Shown one piece after another: positions 13,423 to 23,360 of a stretch of DNA of 64,000 nucleotides (position 1 is its first letter; each line of letters begins with the position of its first letter). Under the pieces are notes generated by a model. It was not told where the DNA came from. It saw nothing but the letters and a program-made list of their open reading frames with translations, and did no database searches. The position numbers were made by a program, and so were the translations under genes. This DNA is from Ustulina deusta (taxonomy: Eukaryota; Ascomycota; Sordariomycetes; Xylariales; Xylariaceae), in the NCBI GenBank assembly GCA_023159155.1, contig JAJNNX010000040.1, positions 450,911-514,910 on the forward strand, in the 5' to 3' direction.

Positions 13423-16076
13423 ATGGCAGTCTTTGTACTGACTCCTGACAGCCAGCGGTGGCCCTATGAGGATGCGCAATCGCCCAACGACATTAATCTC
13501 CTGTACACCGTGCCGCCGCACGAAGCCCGCCCAGCGGACGAAGATGCATTCGAGTACTTGAGTGGGGGCGATGCTCTTGATGTTGAGTGGAAGCATGCTT
13601 CGCAGAGTCTCTCTGCAGATGCACGTCATGTTGGGTATATGGGGGCCTCGCATCTTTGCAACGCCTGCCTCAGCGCACTCGGGTATCTGGCGCGAATCCT
13701 GAGAGACTGCATCGTGCACGAAGGTGACAAGAACTTCCAAATCAAGAGGTCAGTCGTACAGCATCAAAATCTCATGGCTTTATTTGCGGCCGCAAACGGA
13801 GGCTGCCAATTGTGTAAGACGATATGGGGTCGCCGCTTCAAGGAGAACGGCATGGCCACTGCCAAGGATATCCGGATCGAGTTTTGCTGGAACACGACGG
13901 AGGAGGCATCGTGGGATGGTAGACGGCCGGGTGATGCCCGACTAATGTGTAATATGGTTTCCACCACTACACAGAACCACAATAAGCACACGTGGGAAAC
14001 CATCTTCCGCTTTCAACTATGGCCGTCTCCAGCATTCGATTCGTTCTTCCAGTCCGAAGGCTCTCTGTGCCTGGGGCCGATGGAGAGGGGCAATACTTGC
14101 TCCAGCCGGCCAATGGCTTTGCAGTGGTTATCTGAATGCAGGGCCAATGTAGGTGGCGAGCATTCTAATTGTCAAGTTGGGAATACTTCTTGGCACCCTA
14201 CGCGACTCCTGGACCTTTCCATTCTAAAGGATACGGGTAGGGTGCTCCTGGATCAATCCTCCTTGGATCGAAGCGAGTATATCACACTAAGTCATTGTTG
14301 GGGAACATGGGGCGCTGCAGAGCTGCCTGTTCTCACTAAATCGAACATCGATGCGAGAGTAGATCATGGCATGGACTTTGCCTTGTTCCCTCCCACTTTC
14401 AGAGACGCGATAGAAGTAGCAGGCTGGTTTAATAGTTCGTAGACCCCCCTCCTACTCTTGTGGCATTCGATGCTAATTAGACCAGTCAGATGGCTCTGGA
14501 TTGATTCTCTCTGCATTATTCAAGACTCTCGAGAGGACTGGCAGCGCGAAGCTCCAATGATGTGCGACGTTTATCAGAACGCGCTTCTCAATATCTCGGC
14601 CGACTATGCCGTCGATGCGCGAGGGGGTTGTTTTCGCGATAGGTATTTCGCAACTGTAGACGCTTTCAGGCTCGATTTGAAACCACTGCAGAGCTCCTGG
14701 TGGGTTTCTGTTGACGAACGTAACCTATTCGAATGGATCAAGGACGCTCCTAGCTCCGAAAGAGCGTGGATTTATCAAGAGCGGCACTTGTATGTCCTCC
14801 TTCCTTCCCCTCACTGTTCTAGGGGGGCGAACGTCATTTACTTCCAACCATGAAATGACATCCCTTTCTTTCTACATCTATTTACACTGGAACTGACTAC
14901 AATTCACGCAGGGCGCGGCGCGTATTGCATTTCACTGAGCACGAAGTTTTCTGGGAATGCCGAGCGACCGCACCCTCATTTCGAAGTGAGACATACCCCC
15001 AAGGCTCGCCCTTATGGAGAGACTTTCTTGGCCAGACTAAGCTGGGCCTGCGGGCTACATCCACTGGTTCTATATGTGACAATCCCCATCTTATGCGAGG
15101 GTGGGATGCCGCATGCCGAGACTACTCTCGGCGCAAGCTTACATACCAGTCTGACAAGCTTCCGGCTCTCTCGGGGATTGCTCGTCACTTTGGGTCTCGG
15201 TGTCTAGAGGATACGTATGTCGCTGGAGTCTGGCTCTCGCAGTTACCACGCGCTCTATTTTGGAACGTCCCAAAAAGAGAGCGACCCGGAGCGCGCCCGC
15301 CGCCTACCGAATCCGGCGCGCCATCATGGTCATGGATGTCGTGTGCGGCCCCAGTGGAACCCTCCACATTGGAAAATTCGTATCATGTCGCCGATGTGAC
15401 CACAATCCTAGCTGATTACAAGCACAAAACGGCTGATCAGTACGGCGAGGTGGAAAGGGCCCACCTCCATGTGTACGGCTTTGTGCGTCGCATCACCTCG
15501 GTCATGAAGGAAATGGTCAACGAGCCTACCGGCGACGCCTACAGGGGTCTCTCGCAGCTCGGCGCACCACAGAACTACCGCCATCTGTACGTGGATGGGC
15601 AGCTAGACCGCAACATCGGCTACGGGCCGCGCAACATCCAACTATTCGGCGAAATGCCGGATTGGTTTCACGGTTTCGCGCCCGTCGAGCACTACTGCCT
15701 CTTCCTTAGCGTATCCCAGGAAGGCCCCCTGGACGACCGCCTACTTCGAGGTCTGCTACTCGAGCCCGCAGAGACGGAGGGCAAATTCCGGCGCACAGGA
15801 CACATTTCCTTCCGCGGCCGGTGCGCGCTAAAAATGAGGTATCAGCTACGATCAGGTGAGACCGATGAGGACAATGCATGGGAGCATCTCTGGGAACGCG
15901 TGGCGCCGTACTGGGGAGATATTGAAATGGATTCTGAAATGAACCTAGCGCCGACCGGACCGGTGCCTATGGATGTGGAGGCCAAAGGGCCATCGACATT
16001 ATATGAGTTTGATCGTGACCAGGCAGATGACGCCGTCTTTAAGAAGCTGGAGCCACGAGTAATCACATTGGTATAA
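13423..16076 (+). CDS. HET-domain protein (heterokaryon-incompatibility type), three exons
   Basis: HET domains act in fungal non-self recognition and can trigger cell death; many paralogues have no known partner. The gene model is 13423-14438, 14490-14789 and 14912-16076, coding for 826 residues. Intron 1 (51 bases) has GTAGAC, a TGCTAAT branch at 14471 and CAG. Intron 2 (122 bases) has GTATGT, CTGAC near 14893 and CAG. Splicing restores the family order: YITLSHCWG near 14278, TFRDAIEVA near 14395, WLWIDSLCIIQDS from 14491, RAWIYQERHL from 14761, then LHFTEHEVFWEC from 14925. The N-terminal part has paired cysteines (LCNAC, CQLC) before the domain, as in many HET proteins. The start is the first in-frame ATG; the open frame upstream has none. 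There are no internal stops, so the gene looks intact, unlike its telomere-side neighbours. It is probably not a biosynthetic enzyme. Confidence 0.9.
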
Positions 16077-16625
16077 GCAGGCAAGCCCATATCTTGAGTT
16101 TCAACTGGAGCAGTCATTAAGGCTATCAGAGCTTTGTAGTCACAGCATACAGCTAGTCACGAACAATGTGACGGCACAGGAATCCCGAAAGGCAATTCCG
16201 CGGGACGGGGGCGTGGCCAAACTAACACGCCTTGCTTGTGCCGCTTTCTTTCGTCACATCATTTTTCGGTATGAACTTCGTACAATTCGGGCAGGGGAAA
16301 TTCCCCTCGAGATATTCTTCGTTACAGCTGTGCCGACACTGATTCGATGATTACTCTCAGTGAAATAGAGCTCCTCAATACGGAAATAAACGGCGGCATT
16401 GCTCTTATCAACGTATCAGGAGTGGTGATCCCAGAGTGAAGGTAGGACACAGGCAGGTCACAGGTAGGTTGAAATGTATGGGTAAGGGCTCACTATCATT
16501 GATTCCTGGGCCCTCTCCCCGTATTTGGGGGAGAGAATCAGACCTTTATTATATACCTATGGGGTTGGAGACACTCGGTTCGAAAGCTCTCCGCGTGGCT
16601 TCATCCCGGATCATCACGGCACAAT
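16077..16625. other. Intergenic, no supported gene
   Basis: This is the region after the HET stop codon. Short open frames on both strands have no recognisable motif. A palindromic run (GGGCCCTCTCCCC then GGGGGAGAG) lies near 16508-16535. No promoter or RNA gene could be supported. Confidence 0.5.
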
Positions 16626-16928
16626 CTAGTGTCCTGCAGGTCGATACCATCGCCCAATGCGGTTCAAGGAAGCTGGTTCGGCCGGTCGGTCAACAATTCT
16701 GGCCATAGTCTGCAAAACCCCAGCCATGGCGCGCCCGACAGCATTCCACGCGTCCCGCAGCCGTCGATATCCTTGAGGGATAACGGTGCGAATGGCTTCT
16801 TTCAAGGGCTCCCCTTTTTCGAACATGACCGATGCTAAGTCCAGAACACCGTCCCAGTTCAATCCCCCGCGGTACAGTGACCATGCAGCTACGGCCACCG
16901 CGGCAATAGTAATAATAGATTGAAGAGT
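16626..16928 (-). CDS. Hypothetical ORF, possibly a 3' exon fused to the adjacent P450-like exon
   Basis: An open frame of about 100 codons reads from a possible splice acceptor (TAG, minus strand, ending at 16929) to a stop at 16626. It begins with a hydrophobic stretch (IITIAAVAVAAW), followed by a charged, helix-prone part ending in GRWYRPAGH. I do not recognise the family. Joining it in phase to the upstream exon needs only a 40-base GT-AG intron (16929-16968) with CTGAT as a possible branch, which is short for ascomycetes. The downstream part does not look like cytochrome P450, so the joined model may be a chance fusion of remnants. Confidence 0.3.
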   Translation of the reverse strand, partial: TLQSIITIAAVAVAAWSLYRGGLNWDGVLDLASVMFEKGEPLKEAIRTVIPQGYRRLRDAWNAVGRAMAGVLQTMARIVDRPAEPASLNRIGRWYRPAGH

Positions 16929-16956
16929 CTAGGCCAACGACTCCCGCGCTCGATAA

Positions 16957-17166
16957 TCAGCCACGAACGAATCCTGCTGTGTCCAGCAAGAGCGACGCTG
17001 TACTACCAAAGTATGGTATGAAGGCAGGGTATGTCGGGGGGCATAGCCCTTCGCCATGTTCTCGGCTGGTTTTGCAGTAGTGCGCAAAGTTGGCCACAGC
17101 GTAGTTGATGGAGCAGACCATGAAAAGAGCGAAGGTAATTAAAGAAGCAATGGCAGTGGCCGACAT
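16957..17166 (-). pseudogene. Cytochrome P450 N-terminal fragment
   Basis: Starting at ATG 17164-17166 (minus strand), 69 codons encode a hydrophobic anchor (ASLITFALFMVCSINYAVA), then a Pro-rich hinge and PPTYPAFIPYFGSTASLLLD followed by TAGFVR. This matches the start of microsomal P450s, namely membrane anchor, proline hinge and first strand. A stop follows directly, and no I-helix, ExxR or heme-cysteine motif appears downstream on this strand. It is therefore a truncated remnant. In a cluster it would have been an oxidative tailoring enzyme. The call rests on the N-terminal motif alone. Confidence 0.45.
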
Positions 17167-18144
17167 AATTAGCAGGTTTGTCGCGACAAAGCCTCGCTAG
17201 TGGACTACAGGTTAGAGCAAACAACGACACTCTTAGGTTTTCAAGCAGTGGTATAGTAAGTTGCATACGGTTAAGGAATAGTGAAGGGGGGCCAAACGCT
17301 TAACGGTACCTATATGGCGATGTCTGCTGCAATACAAGCACCACATTGTTGATATCAAAATCTCGCCTATTACGACTTCTGATAGGGTATCAAGCAAATC
17401 AGCCTCAGCAAAATTGCTGTTATCTAAGAAGATTTCCATCAAGCTCATAGGTTCAGCTCTTGTATCCATAGTTCTCACTTCTACCCTCTCCAACAGTTAA
17501 CTCATGTGGCCACTGTAGATCGTATAAGATAGGTATAAGGATATCCATTGTGACACAACAGGCCGCTCTTCAATGGGTTGTTCCTGTGTAAAACTCCATA
17601 TTTATTAAACTAAGAAGGCAAGGTTATCTTAGTATTACCCCGCAGTTGTCTTCAGCCTCTTGATTTTCATGGCCTGCATAAACAGGGATTAGTGCTGTAG
17701 ATCGATCTACACTACTTGCCTGCAAAGTTTATCTAATGTCTGCCTAGACTAGCCATATTAGGCACTCAGGGGTATATCCCACAATTCTAGTAGCCTAGTC
17801 CTAAACTAGTAATATTCTTTATATTTAACAGAAGGTTTAGAGGAAACAGTTTGCAGAACTCCCCGGCTACTTAAGTAGGTACCTCTTTACAATGTCACGC
17901 TCAACAAAACGCAGAAAAATGCATGAGGATAACAGCGAGCTGGCGCTACCCCCCGGCCCTCTCTTACCCACCCGGAGCCTCTGGAGAAACGGATGGCCGG
18001 ACCTGTTGGGGACCAACTGGTTTTACCATTCTTTTTTCTCGCGCTTTCTTTCTGTCTCTCGATGCCGTAGTAGCGATACTCTTCTCGTTCCCTCCCCAAT
18101 GCCCGTTCAACCTGTCCCGACGACCGCGTTTGCCATTCTCTACA
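17167..18144. other. Intergenic with one dispersed repeat copy
   Basis: This stretch contains repeat copy A (17726-17829). Otherwise only short open frames of no recognisable family occur, including one at 17233-17493 (minus). The stretch 17880-18130 just before the dehydrogenase start is open in frame but has no recognisable protein and is probably its 5' leader. Confidence 0.5.
17726..17829. repeat. Dispersed direct repeat, copy A
   Basis: About 104 bases match 21186-21290 in the same orientation. Shared blocks include TAGACTAGCCATATT, GTAGCCTAGTCCT and AACTAGTAATAT, with scattered substitutions. The sequence is rich in CTAG-containing short palindromes. Neither copy encodes anything visible. 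It may be a remnant of a small mobile element or a subtelomeric repeat. Confidence 0.75.
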
Positions 18145-18949
18145 ATGGTTTCGAATAAAGGCACTATCCTTATAACAGGCGCTAATGGCGGCTTAGGCAA
18201 AGCTCTGGTCAGCCAAGTACTTTCTAGCCCTGAGCTTTCGCAGCATCACGGATTGTATACTGTCCGAGACGAGACTTCGTCATCCTCGTCAGCCCTCCTC
18301 TCGATTCTCCGTAATGCTCCCTCATCACACACATACGACATGGTCTCACTTAACTTGACGAAGCCCACTAGTGTCCGTGAGGCGACTGAAAGCATATCAA
18401 GACGAGAAATGGAAACCCATTTTCCACGACACCGACGCCAACGCCATCGATTCTCTCGCCAAGGGATCGTGGAGCACAAGCAAGGACGATCCGTCATGGC
18501 TCAGTGGATTCAGACGTTATGGTGCCAGCAAGCTGTGCGAAGTGATGATGATAGGAGAGCTTCAACGTCGGCTCAACGCAGATACCCAGCTGAATAACGT
18601 CTGCGCTCTGACCGTGAACCCGGGAACAATGAGTACTGGTCTGCAACGAAGCGCCCCTTGGTTTATTCGTGTCATCTTGTTCTCAATCATATTCCCCCTT
18701 ATCACATGGTTGAAACCCGACGGCGATATACGGACCACAAAGAAATCGGCGGCTGATGTATTGTCAGCTGCCTTTGACCCCAGCCCTAACCTGGGTCAAT
18801 ATCCGAAGGGATTGTACCTCGATGACTCATCCACAGCTGAGCCTAGTGCCGAGTCGAAAGATGAAAAGAAAAGAATGGAGCTTTGGACTGCATCAGTGAA
18901 GTACACGGATCTCAAGGTGGAGGAGACGATTCTTGCGAACTGGATGTGA
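18145..18949 (+). pseudogene. Short-chain dehydrogenase/reductase, internal deletion and frameshift
   Basis: This is a remnant of an NAD(P)-dependent SDR. From ATG 18145 the first frame carries the Rossmann motif TGANGGLG near residue 10 and continues to about 18395. The reading then moves to the +2 frame, which carries DEKWKPIFHD, the catalytic YGASK (about 18520), the VNPGTM stretch and a C-terminal part ending at TGA 18947-18949. The NAG motif and active-site serine region expected between these halves, roughly 60-80 residues, are missing. The change of frame and the missing segment coincide near 18385-18405, so one deletion probably caused both. No intron could restore the absent sequence. 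An inactive gene is likely. Confidence 0.8.
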
Positions 18950-19192
18950 ATGATCTCTACGAAATGCTATTGAACGCCAGAAAATACCACGCTCAGATGA
19001 AAGGTATGCTTCAGCTGCCTCATACATGATATTTGAATCTACATATAATATTACAACGGTCCCTAACAATCAGAGTCCGGCAGCGACAATATCTTTTGAG
19101 TTTCTCCGCTTTAATCAAGACCATCTGTAAGAGGAGTCGCTCAATTGAATTGTAAGTACCAGAGACAATTGACGAATACTTAATACGTTGCG
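18950..19192. other. Short convergent spacer
   Basis: This lies between the SDR remnant (plus) and the first FAD oxidase remnant (minus), so the two are convergent. No gene is seen; it probably holds both 3' ends. Confidence 0.5.
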
Positions 19193-20739
19193 TCAAGTTG
19201 GGGTTTTGAAACCGCCGGGGACATTATAGGTGCAAACACCATGGGGATCTACCTCACCGCGGATATCCCGCAGATTTTGCACACTCGTGTCACCATAGCT
19301 TGCGAGAGGGTCTTGTCACTGCGCCGCATAGTTCGCATACACGAAGGGGTCGAACACATCCAGCTCGCGGGCCCGCCTCTCGATGGCCCCCATCAACCCT
19401 CGAGCTACATGCATAACTGTGACGTCATCTGCAGACAGGTCCCAGGTCACTGGAAGCTGCGTGATAATCAATGTGCCTCTCCTGTCAGAGAGTCCTAGGC
19501 TATTATACCGGCTTTTTGAGGCGTAGGACGAAGCAGGAAGAGGATTGAAAGTCATCCCCCAGAGGACACCCTCGATCCCTTTAATGCTATCGAGACTTTG
19601 GTTCCAGAGCGTGTACACAGCGCTCAGTATATCCCCAGTGGGTTTCAGTGCAATGGACGTGTAGAGTTGACTATGATAAATTTAGTTATTATTGTGTTAT
19701 CTGACTCTACCGACAGGAGAGAACTCACTGATAGCCATTTGTTTGCATTTCACCCGCGATGCTAGCTAGACTGTTTGTGCTTGTCACGTTTATTGTGCGA
19801 ATTAGCGTTGGGAAGCTGAGCAGTCCTTTATATACCTTCGGTGTGTTATTTGCATTCTCAACCTTCGTGTAGATAAGGTTACTCGCTATTGCTGCAAATC
19901 CCTAGGGGACACTAATTTATAACCGAACGTAGTGGTAAATGACGCGTGCTCATCGTATTCATTGGCGGAGGTAATGTGGACAATCTCACGGATCTGATCC
20001 TCCGCTGTCAACAGCGGGTAGTACAGATTCGCGGACCATACGGGGCCCTGCGTAAAGGTCTTGAAGGCGATCCTTGTGACGACTCCAAAGTTGTTACCGC
20101 CACCTCGTAATGCATGTAAGAGCTCCGGATTTCGCTCCCTGCTCGCTCTAGCGATAGATCCGTTTGCCAGGACGATCTCGAGGCCCATGACAGAATCACA
20201 TGTCCAGCCATATCTTGGACTGAAGTATGAGATGCCGCCTCCAAGGGTGAGCCCGCCTACCCCGACTCCCGATGCACGGCCGCCAGCTACGCTAAGCCCA
20301 ATGTTGTCCAAATACTCATATACTAGCCGGATGAAATAAGCAGGTCTTCGTCTTCAGAAGGATACAGATATCAATTGACTGGTTTTCTTACCAGCACCCC
20401 AGGTCGCGCCAACCCCAACGGAAACGTCGTTAGTTTTTCCCACTATGCCAATGCTATGGAGAGCTCGCAAGTCGAGTACGACGTCATCTCCAATGTTAGA
20501 GACATTCAATGCAGTCCCGTGTCCCCCAGATCGGATAGCAGACTTGCAGCCGCGTCCTCCATAGTTAGAGTGTGGGGTTTGAAGAGATATCACAGCTGTT
20601 TGCACATCATTCGCCGTTTGTGGAGATACAATACATTGGGGATGAACCGTAAGGCGAAATAGGAAGCCAGGGATTGGTCGTAAGCAAGACTTCCAGCAAA
20701 TGAGACCTTATCTCCTAATGTGACCAATAGAGCTTCGCA
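19193..20739 (-). pseudogene. FAD-linked oxidase (berberine-bridge-like), copy 1, broken
   Basis: This was a flavin-dependent oxidase of the PCMH/BBE family, a common tailoring enzyme in fungal clusters. On the minus strand it reads CEALLVTLGDKVSFAGS (about 20739-20690), CIVSPQTANDV, the FAD-attachment motif RSGGHG, and GVGATWGA. A 69-base intron follows (20391-20323, GTAAGA to CTAG), then GVGVGGLTLGGGISYFSPRY and ALRGGGNNFGVVTR. A later intron starts with GTGAGT near 19728. Breaks: a one-base frame change near 20650 between LASYFALR and HPQCIV; another near 19905 between TTFGYK and GFAAIASNLIYTK; and TGA at 19316-19318 inside NYAAQ-stop-QDPLASYG, with family-like sequence continuing to TGA at 19193. 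The intact introns and strong motifs argue for recent loss. Confidence 0.85.
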
Positions 20740-21726
20740 CTAGAGTCCGAATAGAGCTTGACGAGATTTGATACCGGGTAAGTGCTTCAGACTTTCTAAA
20801 CTAGAAATCTAATCAATCCTCGGCAAGTTGAGATAGAAACGTTATTATGGATCAGGAGAAAATCTAAGAAATTGAACAAAGTTTTTGACTTCGTGTATTA
20901 TATATATTACTTATTACTCTTACACATATATTTTGCTTTTATTTTTATTTCATTTTTTTGGGTCAAGTCATGGCTGAACAGCTTGTGTGGCTAGTAGAGT
21001 ACCTACGCCACTCACACCGCCCGATAGCGAGGTAGGCAACTCATCTACCTAGGTGTGCCTTAGACATTTTTACGCGTGGAAACCTACTGTCCGATATAAG
21101 CCATGTCATGGGAGGTGATTTAATTATCTAGATGTATTCATGGTGTGTTGGTATACCTGTTAGCTGAAGGTACAGCAGACTCTAGAATTTATCTGATGTC
21201 TGACTAGACTAGCCATATTGGGGCACTCACATGTACATACCTCAATTCCAGTAGCCTAGTCCTGAACTAGTAATATGCCTTATATTTGATAAGTATCGAG
21301 AGCATTACCAGCCTTGTGATGAGCGTAAAAAACCAGAACAGGGTTGTCAAAAAGGACCATGCAGTAGGTGCAGATCCCTCCTCCACATCAACTTACATGT
21401 ATGTACATGTACTGCATTGACGCAGGTGGGGGGCATTTAGATCCATTCATTGCTTTTCTTGTCTACGCGTGAGACGGGTCACATTTGAGCTGTCAATGTC
21501 AGCAGAATTCCAGATGAGGCACAGATCGCCTCACGACCTTAAACAGCTCCCGGGGCGACGCAATGAACCAACCAACATTGTCTTGATTAGTAGAGCCCGA
21601 ACAACAAGATCGCCCATGGCCAAAACTTCATTTGTAAAACACACCCGTCGGAGAACAGGCAAAAGCGTGATACACAAATCAAGGTCAGCCTTCAACGGCA
21701 CATACAGAAGGATACCCAAGCAGATA
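20740..21726. other. Intergenic with repeat copy B, no supported gene
   Basis: The 5' side of oxidase copy 1 is AT-rich around 20860-20960. Repeat copy B lies at 21186-21290. The open frame at 21469-21783 on the plus strand partly overlaps the C-terminus of oxidase copy 2 in antisense and shows no domain. Confidence 0.5.
21186..21290. repeat. Dispersed direct repeat, copy B
   Basis: This is the second copy of the repeat at 17726-17829, in the same orientation. The two copies bracket about 3.4 kb containing the SDR remnant and FAD oxidase copy 1. Differences between copies include both transitions and small indels. Confidence 0.75.
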
Positions 21727-22922
21727 TCAAGTAAACTTCACGCCGGGGATTTTGTACCCGCCCGGCACTTGGATAGTGAATAACTTGCCAGAGTCGTATT
21801 TCTGGCTTACTGTCCTGGGACGTTGGATGCTGTCAGCTTCGTAGCTTCCGATGGGATCTTGGAACTGTCCTGAATAACCAAGAAATATGAAGGGGTCGAG
21901 ACCGCCAACCCCCGCCACCTCCCTTTCTGGTACAGTTCTGGATCAATTATTGGTGGAGGGGTGGTGATACCTACCGCGCATGAGGAGGTGAAAGCGCTGC
22001 TGTCTGCTTCGCTAGGTCAGTCATATTCGTCGTCATGGCGGTCAGCCGCAGATTCGGCAGACTCAAATATCCATCGTAAACCGGCGAGTTCTCCTCAGCT
22101 TTCGTATATTCCAATTAGCTAGATATGGCGCCCATCCCTCGTGCCTGCGAATAACCAAAAGTAGTATGGTAGGATGCGTGCTCATCGTTTGCGTCTCGCG
22201 AGTTTAACTTAACGAATTCGCGAATGACGTCATCGACGAGAGAAAACGAGTTGTATTCAAAGGTAGCCAAGTCAACACGGGTGACTATGCCAAAGTTATT
22301 GTTGCCTCCCTTTAAGGCAAAGACCAAATCCGCGTGCAACTTAGCGTTAGCATTGATAATTGGTCCGTCTGCCAGCACGATCTGGAAGTTGGAGACGGTA
22401 TTGCAGGTCCAACCGTAGCGTGGGGAGAAGTACGAAATGCTACCCCCAAGAGCCAACCAACGCCTGGGCACCGCAGAGACTCATTAGCGACAGTTGATCT
22501 CACGCTCATCGATGGGACTCACCAACTCCGGCGGCATGGTCACCATTGACGCTTAGCCCGTGAGTGTCCAGTTTAACTTATACAGCATCCCAAGTAGCGC
22601 CGGTGCCGACCATTACGGTAGACTTATCGGCACTGGGTTCGACGGTGTTGAGAGCCCGCAGGTCGATGATAACACCATCTGCAATGTTTTGATGCACCCG
22701 CCCACCTTGTGTGACCACCTGATCGAATGGCGAAGTGAGAGGCGGCTCCTGTGACACAAGGGATGTAATAGCACCAGACACATCTTCGGCCGATTGGGGC
22801 GAAACAACGCACGCAGGCAGCATGGAAGATTTCTGGTCTGAAGAATAAGACTGCAGCGATGAGTTTTTGGTTGCGCCGACCGAAAGCTTGCAGATGAGGG
22901 ATGCGAGCTGATCAAGACTCAT
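21727..22922 (-). pseudogene. FAD-linked oxidase (berberine-bridge-like), copy 2, broken
   Basis: This is a tandem paralogue of copy 1 on the same strand. N-terminal ACVVSPQSAEDV reads from 22922. The FAD motif FAIRSGGH is present but lies in a shifted frame (about 22745-22700) between NIADGVIIDLRAL and the upstream part, implying two compensating frame changes. A TAA falls at WDAV-stop just before KLDTHGLSV. An intron is visible (GTGAGT at 22522 to CAG at 22464), followed by LALGGSISYFSPRYGWTC and GGNNNFGIVTR. A TAA then precedes LEYTKAEENSPVYDGY. The substrate-domain segment of roughly 100 residues is missing before the C-terminal GGLDPFIFLGYSGQ and IQVPGGYKIPGVKF, which end at 21727. Losses are heavier than in copy 1, so this copy probably died earlier. 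Confidence 0.85.
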
Positions 22923-23360
22923 ACATTGTGGTAGCCGAGTACGATTGAAATCCCGGATCAGTGATACAACGTCGGACGGGACTCACTGTAAACACCGTCT
23001 TCAAATGCACCCGCTCATCAACACTCTCCGGCCTTCCGTGACCGGCTTTTTTCTCGAAATTTAAACCGCTGTAAACGCATGATCGTATGTGTTTAGCGTA
23101 CCAATCAGGTGCTGAGAGATTGGACTTCTTCTCGCCGCGGTTTTTTGGGACAGATATTTTGAATGTTCCATACCGATAGCCTGTCACCAACCTTTCTCTT
23201 TACGCGATCCTGGAAAGCAGTGAGCTAGGACATGGCACGCTGTCAAGTCAAAAGAAAAAGAAACATGGTAATGACTACCTATTCCCATCAGCTCATGTCA
23301 TGCATGTAATGGGCTGCAATCAGTGTATTATAGCGTGTAGTACGTACTGGCCACATATCA
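22923..23360. other. Spacer to the AT-rich block, no supported gene
   Basis: A 92-codon open frame (22912-23190, minus) runs into the 5' end of oxidase copy 2 but has no recognisable domain or signal peptide. Composition is normal until about 23360, where it falls abruptly to almost pure A and T. Confidence 0.5.

Noticed and set aside
17233..17493. 86-codon minus-strand open frame before the P450 fragment
   Set aside because: It has no recognisable motif, no splice continuity with the P450 fragment, and an average length for chance frames here.
19895..19920. Mini-intron explaining the frame change in oxidase copy 1
   Set aside because: GTGTCCCCTAG would restore the frame but is only 11 bases, far too short to be spliced. 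A frameshift is the simpler reading.
21469..21783. 104-codon plus-strand open frame
   Set aside because: It overlaps the C-terminal part of oxidase copy 2 in antisense and shows no domain.
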